Shown piece by piece: positions 1 through 7,043 of a DNA stretch of 33,777 nucleotides. Numbering within the stretch: the first letter of the stretch is position 1; each line of letters opens with the position of its first letter. The position numbers and the translations under genes are program-made. Origin of the DNA: an uncultured Clostridia bacterium (GTDB lineage: Bacteria > Bacillota > Clostridia > Oscillospirales > Oscillospiraceae). Location: assembly GCA_946006895.1 (NCBI GenBank), contig CAMFZO010000001.1, positions 1 through 33,777 on the forward strand, read 5' to 3'. Under the pieces are notes generated by a model. That model was not told where the DNA came from, did not search any database, and saw only the letters and a program-made list of their open reading frames with translations.

Positions 1-159
1 GGCATGCGTTTCGGCTCCCTGTTTGATGCCACCCAGACCATGGTCATCAACCTGGAGAACGGCACTTCTCAGGTCCAGGTCGTTTCCTGGTACGACAACG
101 AGATGTCCTACGTCTCCCAGATGGTCCGCACCATCAAGCATTTCGCAGAGCTTCTGTAA
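1..159 (+). CDS. gap: Glyceraldehyde-3-phosphate dehydrogenase, C-terminal end (partial)
   Basis: The window opens inside a reading frame that runs from base 1 to a TAA at 157-159 and gives 52 residues. The tail SWYDNEMSYVSQMVRT is the highly conserved C-terminal strand and helix of phosphorylating GAPDH, which oxidises glyceraldehyde-3-phosphate with NAD and phosphate in cytosolic glycolysis. Only the last part of the catalytic domain is present; the catalytic Cys and the NAD-binding fold lie outside the window. Two hairpins follow the stop codon, so this is the last gene of its transcript. The family call is confident; which paralogue it is (gapA or gapB) cannot be judged from the tail. Confidence 0.93.
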   Translation, partial: GMRFGSLFDATQTMVINLENGTSQVQVVSWYDNEMSYVSQMVRTIKHFAELL

Positions 160-170
160 TGAAAAAACAA

Positions 171-200
171 CACGGACGTACCGCTTGCGGTACGTCCGTG
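171..200 (+). terminator. Hairpin just after gap
   Basis: Arms CACGGACGTACC (171-182) and GGTACGTCCGTG (189-200) pair perfectly. Only a weak T-rich stretch (TCTTGT) follows, so this is a poor terminator on its own and may protect the gap mRNA 3' end. The stronger terminator lies directly downstream. Confidence 0.55.
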
Positions 201-209
201 TCTTGTATC

Positions 210-255
210 AAAAAGCAGCAGCCGCCAACACTTCGGTGTTTGCGGCTGCTGTTTT
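210..255 (+). terminator. Intrinsic terminator of gap
   Basis: The stem AGCAGCCGC-c-AACAC / GTGTT-t-GCGGCTGCT has a TTCG tetraloop, is preceded by an A tract and followed by TTTTT. It is a textbook Rho-independent terminator. The A tract on the 5' side means it could also stop transcription arriving from the abrB side. Confidence 0.9.
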
Positions 256-508
256 TCGGATCAAATGATAAAGAAGAACGGTATTTCATGCCCATACTAG
301 AATCTGATAAAAAGGTTTAAAACCTTTTTATAGCGCCTTCAGGCGCGTCAGATTCTGCATGATAAGCGCCCGCAGGCGCTATGCAAGCGAGCAACCGCCG
401 CTTGCGGCGGCACTTAGCGAGTCGCAGACGGCACATTGTGCGTCAGCACGATGTGAGTGTGCGAAGCACACGGGATTCTTGATGAAACTTTTTCATCAAG
501 AATCAGTA
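256..508. repeat. Non-coding stretch packed with unrelated inverted repeats
   Basis: No credible gene lies between the gap terminator and the abrB-like stop codon. Instead there is a run of short hairpins with different sequences: AGAATCTGA (299-307) pairs with TCAGATTCT (348-356) and encloses a TAAAAAGG...CCTTTTTA palindrome (308-330) and GCGCC/GGCGC (333-346). These are followed by AGCGCC/GGCGCT (365-380), CCGCCGC/GCGGCGG (395-410), CACAT-t-GTGC/GCAC-g-ATGTG (432-455), GTGTGC/GCACAC (457-471) and a 14-bp perfect arm pair GATTCTTGATGAAA / TTTCATCAAGAATC (474-504). The last one could serve as the abrB 3' hairpin, but no T tract follows it on the minus strand. The whole may be one structured or mobile repeat unit; its function is unknown. 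Confidence 0.6.
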
Positions 509-757
509 TCAGTCAGCCTGGGTATTGATGCTTTCCAGGCAGGCGCGGCAGATACGCTTGCTGCGGTATTCCTGCAGATCCTCTTCCGCACCGCAAAAAA
601 TACAGGTCGGCTGCAGCTTCCGCAGGATGATCCGGTCCTCCTCCAGAGAGATCTCCAGCGGGTCACGCTCCTCGATATCCAGAAGACGCCGAATCTCGAT
701 GGGAAGGACAACACGGCCAAGCTCGTCCACACGGCGGACAATTCCCATTGATTTCAT
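509..757 (-). CDS. AbrB/SpoVT-family regulator with C-terminal Cys4 zinc-finger-like tail
   Basis: 82 residues. Residues 1-47 match the swapped-hairpin DNA-binding domain of AbrB/SpoVT transition-state regulators (GIVRRVDELGRVVLPIEIRR, then LEIS and IILRK), which bind AT-rich promoter DNA as multimers. Instead of the usual AbrB C-terminal multimerisation domain there is a short tail with Cys52, Cys55, Cys70 and Cys73 (CxxC-x14-CxxC), as in a zinc ribbon. ATG 755-757 has GGAGAGG upstream; a second ATG three codons in is possible. It is a single gene with its own consensus promoter, and an inverted repeat overlaps that promoter, which suggests autoregulation (inference). The AbrB-fold call is confident; target genes are unknown, although spmAB lies divergently next door. 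Confidence 0.9.
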   Translation of the reverse strand: MKSMGIVRRVDELGRVVLPIEIRRLLDIEERDPLEISLEEDRIILRKLQPTCIFCGAEEDLQEYRSKRICRACLESINTQAD

Positions 758-806
758 GTATTCCCTCTCCTTGTTGCAAAATCGTTGTGCAATCTGGCGG
801 TACTTT

Positions 807-836
807 CATGATACCACACCTTTGGTATCATGTCAA
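807..836 (-). promoter_or_regulatory. Sigma-A promoter of the abrB-like gene with overlapping operator-like inverted repeat
   Basis: Read on the minus strand: TTGACA (831-836), 17-bp spacer, TATCAT (808-813). A perfect 9-bp inverted repeat, CATGATACC (807-815) and GGTATCATG (824-832), covers the -10 and reaches the -35, so a bound dimer would block RNA polymerase. The natural candidate repressor is the AbrB-like protein itself. Confidence 0.8.
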
Positions 837-930
837 GTGTTATCCGCCTCTGCTATGCGGACATATGCTTTTATAAGACGGACCGCATAATCCGTCGCGG
901 GAACGCATAGATTGTCCCGGGGGGATGGAC

Positions 931-1512
931 ATGGTGATGGGCTTTGTGTGGGTGGGGATGCTGGTGCTTTCAGTGATCGCCTGCCTGGCAAAACAGAATC
1001 TGGGCGTTCTGACACCGGCGGCTTTGGAGGGCGCGGCCTCGGCAGTGACCCTCTGCCTTTCTCTGGCTGGACCCCTCTGCCTTTGGAGCGGACTGGCCAG
1101 AGTCATGGAACGGGCAGGACTAACGGAAAAGCTGGGGCGGAAGATGCGGCCTCTGTTTTGCAGGCTGTTTCCCCAGGCGGGGCGTGATGAGCTGGCCCTG
1201 GGCTATCTGACGGCCAACGTGTCTGCCAATCTTTTAGGGTTGGGAAATGCCGCAACGCCCATGGGCATCGCGGCAGTCAAACGGATGGGGCAGCTTTCTC
1301 CCGGCCCGGAGGCCAGCGACGAAATGTGCCGCCTGATCGTTATGAATACGGCGTCGATCCAGCTCCTGCCCACCACGGTCGCGGCACTGCGGGCCTCTCT
1401 CGGCGCGGCGTCCCCCTTTGATATTCTGCCTGCCGTCTGGATCACCTCCGTCGTTTCCGTGACGGCGGGGCTTCTGGCAGCGGCGCTGTTCGGGAGGGCG
1501 CGGCGTGCTTGA
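931..1512 (+). CDS. spmA: Spore maturation protein A
   Basis: About 193 residues of hydrophobic membrane protein in the nucleoside-recognition (Gate) family. The segment ANVSANLLGLGNAATPMGI is the diagnostic SpmA motif. In Bacillus, SpmA and SpmB are needed for full dehydration of the spore core; the transport substrate is not known. An ATG at 925 sits directly against the GGGGGG run (919-924), which leaves no room for ribosome spacing, so I place the start at the ATG 931 (6-nt gap); 937 is also possible. The next gene, spmB, overlaps the 3' end by 8 bp, so the two are surely cotranscribed. No clear sporulation-type promoter was resolved between 837 and 918. The presence of spmAB argues for a spore-forming lineage, though not proof of sporulation. 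Confidence 0.92.
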   Translation: MVMGFVWVGMLVLSVIACLAKQNLGVLTPAALEGAASAVTLCLSLAGPLCLWSGLARVMERAGLTEKLGRKMRPLFCRLFPQAGRDELALGYLTANVSANLLGLGNAATPMGIAAVKRMGQLSPGPEASDEMCRLIVMNTASIQLLPTTVAALRASLGAASPFDILPAVWITSVVSVTAGLLAAALFGRARRA

Positions 1513-2023
1513 CCTGCTGGTTCCGGGGCTGATGATCTTGATTGCGGTAATTGGATTGGCCAAAAAGCAGGACGTCTACAGCGCCCTGTTGGAGGGCGGT
1601 CTGGAGGGTCTGAAGCTGCTGCTGTCCATTGCGCCGGCGCTGGTGATGCTTCTTTCGGCGGTGCATATGCTCCGGGCTTCGGGAGCCATCGAGCTGCTGA
1701 CGCGTTTTTTTTCGCCGGTCTGCAAACTGCTGGGCATCCCGCCGGAGACGATGCCGCTGGTACTTCTGCGGCCCTTTTCCGGCAGCGCAGCGTTGGCAGT
1801 GGGGGCAGATCTCATGTCCACCTACGGCCCGGATTCCCTCATCGGACGGACGGCGGCGGTGATGCTGGGCAGTACGGAGACGACCTTTTACACCATCTCC
1901 GTCTATTTCGGCGCGGCGGGCATCCGTAAGACGCGCTATGCCATCCCGGCGGCGCTGATCGCGGACCTGAGCGGCTTTGTCATGGCCAGCCTGACGGCCA
2001 GACTGCTTTTCACTCCGCTTTGA
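1505..2023 (+). CDS. spmB: Spore maturation protein B
   Basis: 172 residues with several membrane segments, the second half of the SpmA/SpmB pair. The stretch LLRPFSGSAALAVGADLMSTYGPDS and the later GSTETTFYTISVYFGAAGI are typical of SpmB and its Gate domain. The GTG at 1505 overlaps the end of spmA, giving translational coupling. In Bacillus the pair acts during late sporulation in core dehydration. The stop codon at 2021-2023 overlaps by 14 bp the end of the convergent AraC-type gene, so no terminator separates them and the transcripts probably run into each other. Length matches the family (about 175 aa). Confidence 0.92.
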   Translation: MLDLLVPGLMILIAVIGLAKKQDVYSALLEGGLEGLKLLLSIAPALVMLLSAVHMLRASGAIELLTRFFSPVCKLLGIPPETMPLVLLRPFSGSAALAVGADLMSTYGPDSLIGRTAAVMLGSTETTFYTISVYFGAAGIRKTRYAIPAALIADLSGFVMASLTARLLFTPL

Positions 2024-3176
2024 TGGATTTGGCGTACTCAGAGGGGGAGATGCCGAAATTGTCCTTGAACTGGCGGGAAAAATGGTGGATGGTGGAGTAG
2101 TTCAGAGCGGCGGCGATCTGGGAGAAATTCATTTTTCCTTCGCGGATCAGACACTTGCTCTCCTCCAGCTTGACGCGGCGGATGTACTCGCCGGGGGAAA
2201 TGGACATCTGGCGGTGGAACAGGGCGGTCAGATGGGAAGCACTGACGCCGGTCTCCTTGGCGACGATCTCCACCGAAAGCTTGTCGTAGACGTGCTCGGC
2301 GATATATTGCAGGGTACGGCTGACAATGAGGTTCTCGTTGTGCAGGGCCAGAGGCGTTTTCAGCCGCTTCTTCTTGCCGCCGCTATTCCGAAGCACCGAC
2401 AGCAGCAGCAGCTTTAGATTGCAGCGGATAAAATCGGCGCTGAACTGGTCATCGGTGTCGATCTCCTGGAGAAGCTGCTTGAGATACACGGCCTCGGCGG
2501 AGGACAAGTCAAAGACGCGCCCGCCCAGATTGAGGGGGAAATCGCAGTCCATGTCGAAGGCGATGGTCAAAAACTTGGCGGTAATGTTGAGATCGGTGTA
2601 CTGGGTGTGCCACTGCTGGGGCGTGAAGATCATAAGCTGGCCCTGCTTGAGGAGGAAGCCGTTGCCGTCCACGACGCAGTGGAGCTGTCCGTGGTCGACG
2701 TAGGTCAGCTCATACATGGAGTGGCGCTCACCCTTGAACAGGAAGCCGCTCTCCTCCTCCCGGAAAAACAGCGTGTAGATCTCGCTCAGACGCAGCTTGT
2801 CCCGGATCTTCAGATCGTCGGAGACCTGGAACGGCGTCGTCTGGGTCGGGGGATTGCCCGTGGGAGCAGTCAGGCGGACGGAGCACTCCTCCTGATAGGG
2901 GACCGGGGCAAATTCCGTCCCGGCGGCGATGCACACCGGCTTGTCCAGATAGAAGCAGGTCACAGCACTGTTCTTACGCACAGCTAAAACGGTCATTCCC
3001 AGCTCGAAATCCAGGTAGACCGGCGCGGTGCAGCGGTAAAAGAAAAGCTCCTCGCGGGAAAAATAATGGACCTTTTCCGTCCACTCGGCGCCCTTGGGAA
3101 AGCCGCGGTTCGGCATACTGTCCCGCAAAACCTTGCCAAAAGCGGCAAAACTCTGCTTATTCAGATTTTGGATCAT
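2010..3176 (-). CDS. AraC-family regulator with an extra N-terminal domain
   Basis: 388 residues from the ATG at 3174-3176, chosen because GGGAGG lies 8 nt upstream; the frame stays open further upstream but has no ribosome site. Residues ~285-388 form the AraC/XylS double helix-turn-helix (VEIVAKETGVSASHLTALFHRQMSISPGEYIRRVKL, then FSQIAAALNYSTIHHFSRQFKDNFGISPSEY). Before it lies a cupin-type ligand domain (~150-240, with GQLMIFTPQQWH). The first ~140 residues form another, unrecognised domain, so the protein is longer than the usual ~290 aa. It lies 43 nt downstream of a sugar-nucleotidyltransferase-like gene on the same strand and is probably in its operon. Effector and targets are unknown; a sugar or sugar derivative is the likely class of ligand. 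Confidence 0.88.
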   Translation of the reverse strand: MIQNLNKQSFAAFGKVLRDSMPNRGFPKGAEWTEKVHYFSREELFFYRCTAPVYLDFELGMTVLAVRKNSAVTCFYLDKPVCIAAGTEFAPVPYQEECSVRLTAPTGNPPTQTTPFQVSDDLKIRDKLRLSEIYTLFFREEESGFLFKGERHSMYELTYVDHGQLHCVVDGNGFLLKQGQLMIFTPQQWHTQYTDLNITAKFLTIAFDMDCDFPLNLGGRVFDLSSAEAVYLKQLLQEIDTDDQFSADFIRCNLKLLLLSVLRNSGGKKKRLKTPLALHNENLIVSRTLQYIAEHVYDKLSVEIVAKETGVSASHLTALFHRQMSISPGEYIRRVKLEESKCLIREGKMNFSQIAAALNYSTIHHFSRQFKDNFGISPSEYAKSIKAE

Positions 3177-3219
3177 GTCAACCGCCTCCCAACGGATATT
3201 ATGTAAACTAAATACCTGC

Positions 3220-4125
3220 TCAGCCGAACAGGATCTCGGGATACTTTCCGGCTCTGCGCATGGCGGCAATGGCTTCCACCACCGTGGGCAGATCCTCCCG
3301 GTAGGTCACGCCGTACCAGGTCTCATCGGTCTTGAGCACACGGACGCTTGCACTGCCCTCCTGAATGAGGGCGTCGGTGGCAAAGGGAAGATAGAATTCG
3401 CATTTTACCGGGTCTTTCGGCAGGCGTTCCTCCAGAAACAGGGGGAAACGCCGCTCCAGTTCCTCCATCATGGAGGGCTGATAGCCCCAGAAGTTCATGG
3501 AGACCACCGTGTCGCCGCTGAGCGGGACAAAGTGCTCCCCGTCCTCGGTGTAGGCGGCGTCACAGCCGCGCTTGAAAATCTTGGTCCGCTCCGTGACCTT
3601 GGCAAGGTTGCCGCCCTGCAGCTCGCAGATGCCCCGTGCCACGGAACCGTTCTCCGTCAGGGCATTTTTCAGCAGAAAGCCCACCATGGCGTATTCCCGC
3701 TCTCCGTGGGGCTGACGGAGGAAATCGGCAATGGCAATGTAGGCGCCGCGGCCGTAAAAATCATCGGAGTTGATGACGGTAAAGGGACCGTCCACCTCGT
3801 CCTTGGCGCAGAGCACGGCGTGACCCGTTCCCCAGGGCTTGGTCCGTTCCCCGGGCACTTGGAAGCCGGCGGGAAGCATGTCCACCTCCTGAAAGGCGTA
3901 GGCAACGTCGATATGCTTTTCCAGACCGGCTGTGATCTGGCGGAAATCCTCCTCGATGGCCTTTTTGATGACGAAAACCACCTTGCCGAAACCGGCCTGG
4001 ATGGCGTCATAAATGGAGTAGTGCAGGATGCTGTTTCCCTGCTCGTCTACCGGCGTCATCTGCTTGAGGCCGCCGAAGCGGCTGCCCATTCCGGCGGCAA
4101 GGACCACTAACGTAGGCTGTTTCAT
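3220..4125 (-). CDS. NTP_transferase-fold nucleotidyltransferase (NDP-sugar synthase-like)
   Basis: 301 residues. The N-terminus LVVLAAGMGSRFGGLKQM is the nucleotide-binding signature of sugar-phosphate nucleotidyltransferases, which join an NTP to a sugar-1-phosphate or phosphocholine-like substrate. VINSDDFYGRGAY holds the metal-binding Asp pair, and KVTERTKI and FWGYQP occur in the second half as in the family. It starts with ATG 4123-4125 behind AAGGAAG and has its own sigma-A promoter at 4177-4205. The AraC-type gene follows 43 nt downstream. The exact substrate cannot be told; it lacks the typical GlmU, GalU or RmlA context genes. Confident on fold and reaction class only. Confidence 0.85.
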   Translation of the reverse strand: MKQPTLVVLAAGMGSRFGGLKQMTPVDEQGNSILHYSIYDAIQAGFGKVVFVIKKAIEEDFRQITAGLEKHIDVAYAFQEVDMLPAGFQVPGERTKPWGTGHAVLCAKDEVDGPFTVINSDDFYGRGAYIAIADFLRQPHGEREYAMVGFLLKNALTENGSVARGICELQGGNLAKVTERTKIFKRGCDAAYTEDGEHFVPLSGDTVVSMNFWGYQPSMMEELERRFPLFLEERLPKDPVKCEFYLPFATDALIQEGSASVRVLKTDETWYGVTYREDLPTVVEAIAAMRRAGKYPEILFG

Positions 4126-4176
4126 AAAGCACTTCCTTATATTCTTTGTCGTATTGCGACGGATACAGTAACTATT

Positions 4177-4205
4177 ATTATATCAAATTTCGCGAAAGGG
4201 CGCAA
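4177..4205 (-). promoter_or_regulatory. Sigma-A promoter of the nucleotidyltransferase-AraC operon
   Basis: Minus strand: TTGCGC (4200-4205), 17-bp spacer, TATAAT (4177-4182), about 50 bp before the start codon. A TTTCGCGAAA palindrome lies in the spacer (4187-4196) and could be an operator. Confidence 0.75.
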
Positions 4206-4244
4206 CTCTTTTCCAAGAAAGAAAAATTTTTCTCCCCATAGACG

Positions 4245-4273
4245 TTGACAGTTGCGAAAAAAATGGGTACGAT
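4245..4273 (+). promoter_or_regulatory. Sigma-A promoter of the CBS-pyrophosphatase gene
   Basis: TTGACA (4245-4250), 17-bp spacer, TACGAT (4268-4273), then a short A/G-rich leader with AAGGAG before the ATG at 4303. Confidence 0.8.
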
Positions 4274-4302
4274 GAAGATAGAAAAGGAAAAAGGAGCGTA
4301 AC

Positions 4303-5919
4303 ATGGATACTATCTACGTCATCGGCCACCGCAATCCGGATACGGATTCCATTGTTTCCGCCATGGCCTATGCGGCCCTGCGCAACTCTCTGGGCGACCG
4401 GGAATATCGTGCGGGACGCCTGGGCCACGTCAGCGACGAGACCCAGCTTGTTTTGGAGCGCTTTGGCTTTACGGCGCCGGAGTGGGTCAAGACCGTGCGT
4501 ACCCAGGTACGGGATCTGGCCTATGACACGCCGCCGGCTCTGTCCTCCGCTGTAACGGTCAGCCATGCCTGGTCGGTGCTGACGGCGGACCGCAGCGTTG
4601 CCGCCATTCCGGTGACCAACGAGGACGGCACCCTCTTCGGTATGCTCTCCTCCGGCGACATTGCCGCCTGCGATATGAGCTCCATTGAGCGGCCCCACAT
4701 CGAGCAGATCCCCGTTTTTAATCTGCTGAGCGTTTTGGAGGGCCGTATTCTCAATGAGGCAGGCAATCTGGTGGACACCATCAGCGGCGACGTGACCATC
4801 GCCCTGCCCCAGAACCGGGAAAACCTGCTGTTTTCCTCCAAGGACAGCATCGTTGTCTGCGGCCAGCAGCCGGATATGGTGCGCCGCGCACTGGAGCTGG
4901 GGGTCAGATGCGTCATCGTCTGCCAGGCGGAGCTGGACGAGGAGCTTCGTGCCATGCCCACGGACACCTGCATCATCTCAACCCCCTTCGACGCCTATCG
5001 CGCCGTGCGCCTGATCTACCAGTCCGTCCCCATCGCCCGGGTCTGCCGCACCACGGACCTGGAGTGTTTCCACCTGGACGACTATGTGGACGACGTGCGC
5101 GAGGGAATGTTAAAGAGCCGCTACCGCTGCTATCCGATCCTGGACGAAAACGAGCGGGTGGTGGGTACCCTTTCCCGCTACCACTTGATCCGTCCCCGCA
5201 GGAAACGGGTGGTCCTGGTGGACCACAATGAGGCGGCCCAGTCGGTGGCCGGACTGGAGCAGGCGGAGATCCTGGAGATCATCGATCATCACCGCCTGGC
5301 GGACATCCAGACGGGCAATCCCATCTACTTCCGCAACGAGCCGGTGGGCAGCACCACCACCATCATCGCCGGTATGTACCAGGAAAAGGGCCTGATGCCC
5401 TCGGAAAAGCTGGCGGGACTGATGGCGGCGGCCATCGTTTCCGATACGGTCATGTTCAAATCGCCTACCTGCACCCAGCGCGACCGCAATATGGCCGAGC
5501 GTCTGGCGCGCATTGCCAACGTGTCTCTGGAGGAACTGGGACAGGCAATCTTCTCTGCCTCCTGGTCCGACGACAAGACGGCCAAGGAGCTGCTGTTCAC
5601 GGACTTCAAGGATTTCCACATTGCGGGCCACGATTTGGGCGTGGGACAGATCACCTGCGTCAATTCCGCCCACATTCTGGAGCGCAAGGAGGAATTCCTG
5701 GAGCAGATGCGCAAGACCATGGTGGAGAAGCACTACAGCCTTATGCTGCTGATGCTGACGGACGTGCTCCTGGAGGGCACACAGCTCATCTACCTGGGCG
5801 ACGAAGACACCATCCGCATGGCATTTTCCCAGGATGCCAAGGCCAACACGGTGTTCCTGCCGAAGGTCATGTCGAGAAAGAAGCAGATCATCCCCGCACT
5901 GTCTGCAATGTGGGGTTAA
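4303..5919 (+). CDS. ppaC: Manganese-dependent inorganic pyrophosphatase with CBS (and DRTGG) insert
   Basis: 538 residues, a family II (DHH) pyrophosphatase that hydrolyses PPi to two phosphates in the cytosol. GHRNPDTDS (His9, Asp13, Asp15) is the first metal motif, LVDHNE and IDHHRLAD (~305-333) the DHH region, IVSDTVMFKSPT the next metal/phosphate loop, and SRKKQ near residue 525 the C-terminal DHHA2 substrate-binding motif. Between the first metal motif and the DHH region lies a long insert with two CBS halves (around 70-120 and 245-300) and a DRTGG-like middle, as in nucleotide-regulated CBS-PPases of Clostridia, where AMP/ADP inhibit and ATP or diadenosine polyphosphates activate. Length fits this subclass (plain family II enzymes are ~310 aa). 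It is followed 22 nt later by the kinase-like gene, probably in one operon. Confidence 0.93.
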   Translation: MDTIYVIGHRNPDTDSIVSAMAYAALRNSLGDREYRAGRLGHVSDETQLVLERFGFTAPEWVKTVRTQVRDLAYDTPPALSSAVTVSHAWSVLTADRSVAAIPVTNEDGTLFGMLSSGDIAACDMSSIERPHIEQIPVFNLLSVLEGRILNEAGNLVDTISGDVTIALPQNRENLLFSSKDSIVVCGQQPDMVRRALELGVRCVIVCQAELDEELRAMPTDTCIISTPFDAYRAVRLIYQSVPIARVCRTTDLECFHLDDYVDDVREGMLKSRYRCYPILDENERVVGTLSRYHLIRPRRKRVVLVDHNEAAQSVAGLEQAEILEIIDHHRLADIQTGNPIYFRNEPVGSTTTIIAGMYQEKGLMPSEKLAGLMAAAIVSDTVMFKSPTCTQRDRNMAERLARIANVSLEELGQAIFSASWSDDKTAKELLFTDFKDFHIAGHDLGVGQITCVNSAHILERKEEFLEQMRKTMVEKHYSLMLLMLTDVLLEGTQLIYLGDEDTIRMAFSQDAKANTVFLPKVMSRKKQIIPALSAMWG

Positions 5920-5941
5920 AGAGAACAGGAGGAGTGCGATC

Positions 5942-6535
5942 ATGAAAAGCATCATCACCATCAGCCGGGAGTTTGGCAGCGGCGGCCGCACCATCGGCAA
6001 GCTGGTGGCCGAACGGCTGGGCTATCAGTTCTATGACCGGGAACTGGTCAACAAGGTCGCAGAGCGCAGCGGCTTTTCCCCGGAATTCATCGAGGAAGGC
6101 GGCGAATACGCCAGCGCCAAGAGCAGTCTGCTGTTCGCCATGGCCACGGCGGGGCAGTACAGTGCCGACGGTCTTTCCATGCACGACCGGCTCTACATCG
6201 AGCAGACCAGATTCATTGAGGAACTGGCGGAGCAGGGAAAATGCGTTATCGTCGGGCGCTGCGCCGACTACATCCTGCGGGACAACAAGGACTGTCTCCA
6301 TGTGTTCATCCACGCGGATATGGCAAGCCGCGCCAAGCGTATCGTGGAGCGCTACGGAGAAAAGGACAAGTCGCCGGAGAAGCGCCTGGCGGAAAAGGAC
6401 CAGAAGCGCCGCGTCTACTACAAGAATTACACGGGCCGCAACTGGGGACAGGCGCAGAACTATGACCTGTGCCTCAACAGCGGCGTTTTGGGCGAGGAAG
6501 CCTGCGTAGAGCTGATCGTCGCCGCGTGTAAGTAA
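5942..6535 (+). CDS. Cytidylate-kinase-like family protein
   Basis: 197 residues. The start at ATG 5942 is set by AGGAGG just upstream. The N-terminus ITISREFGSGGRTIGKLVAERLGYQFYDRELV is the hallmark of the cytidylate kinase-like family (Pfam Cytidylate_kin2), where GSGGRxIG replaces the classical Walker A of Cmk. Later, VGRCADYILR and FIHADMASRAKRI resemble the NMP-binding and lid parts. Real Cmk phosphorylates CMP/dCMP; for this subfamily the substrate is not established. It follows the pyrophosphatase by 22 nt. No clear terminator was found in the 134 bp after it; that gap has GGGGA/TCCCC arms (6583-6610) but no T tract. Confidence 0.85.
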   Translation: MKSIITISREFGSGGRTIGKLVAERLGYQFYDRELVNKVAERSGFSPEFIEEGGEYASAKSSLLFAMATAGQYSADGLSMHDRLYIEQTRFIEELAEQGKCVIVGRCADYILRDNKDCLHVFIHADMASRAKRIVERYGEKDKSPEKRLAEKDQKRRVYYKNYTGRNWGQAQNYDLCLNSGVLGEEACVELIVAACK

Positions 6536-6669
6536 TTCACCGCTTCAGGCAGAAGCCGGAAAACAATAGAAAGCACAAAAAGGGGATTCCTCCCAGTTCC
6601 GCTTTCCCCTGATAAAACCGGATCCTGTGCATATGCTAACCACAGCGTAGGAGCAAAGGAGCGGTTTTT

Positions 6670-6981
6670 ATGATACACCTGACCAATGAAAACTTCCGCA
6701 GGGAGACGGAATTTGCCGAGCAGCCGGTGCTCATTGACTTCTATCAGGACAACTGTGTCCCCTGCCGGAGCATGGAACCGGTATTTGACAAGCTGGAGGC
6801 CATCTACGGCGAGCGCTATAAATTCTGCAAGGCCAATGTGGGCGAGCAGGAGGGGCTGGCGCAGCAATTCGACATCCTCAGCGTGCCGACCATCATTATG
6901 ATGCTTGATGGAGAGATCCTCCACCGCGTCAACGGCCTGCGCAGCCAGGAGGAGCTGTGCAGCATCCTGAATCTAAGCTAA
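6670..6981 (+). CDS. Thioredoxin-like protein with CVPC active site
   Basis: 103 residues, a single thioredoxin fold. VLIDFYQDNCVPCRSMEP holds the redox pair Cys29 and Cys32, and SVPT supplies the cis-proline (Pro73). Classical thioredoxins have WCGPC; here the Trp is Asn and the Gly-Pro is Val-Pro, so the redox potential or partners may differ. An additional Cys53 is present. Length (103 vs ~105) fits thioredoxin itself. Start ATG 6670 follows GGAG with an 8-nt gap. It stands alone between the kinase-like gene and a convergent terminator. No thioredoxin reductase gene is nearby. Likely a cytosolic disulfide reductase; the partner is unknown. Confidence 0.88.
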   Translation: MIHLTNENFRRETEFAEQPVLIDFYQDNCVPCRSMEPVFDKLEAIYGERYKFCKANVGEQEGLAQQFDILSVPTIIMMLDGEILHRVNGLRSQEELCSILNLS

Positions 6982-6990
6982 GCCAAATCA

Positions 6991-7024
6991 AAGGGCGCGC
7001 TGCAAACCGCTGCAGCGCGCCCTT
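6991..7024. terminator. GC-rich hairpin between convergent genes
   Basis: AAGGGCGCGCTGCA (6991-7004) pairs perfectly with TGCAGCGCGCCCTT (7011-7024). It lies between the thioredoxin-like gene and the convergent aspartokinase gene and probably ends both. The T tracts are short. The left arm and flank (ATCAAAGGGCGCGCTGCAAA) recur exactly at the terminator at 19634-19653. Confidence 0.65.
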
Positions 7025-7043
7025 GCAACCAGAGCGGAAAAGG

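Noticed and set aside
837..918. Sporulation sigma-E promoter for spmAB
   Set aside because: ACATATG and GCATAAT boxes are present but their spacing (about 18 bp) does not fit the sigma-E pattern, so no promoter is listed.
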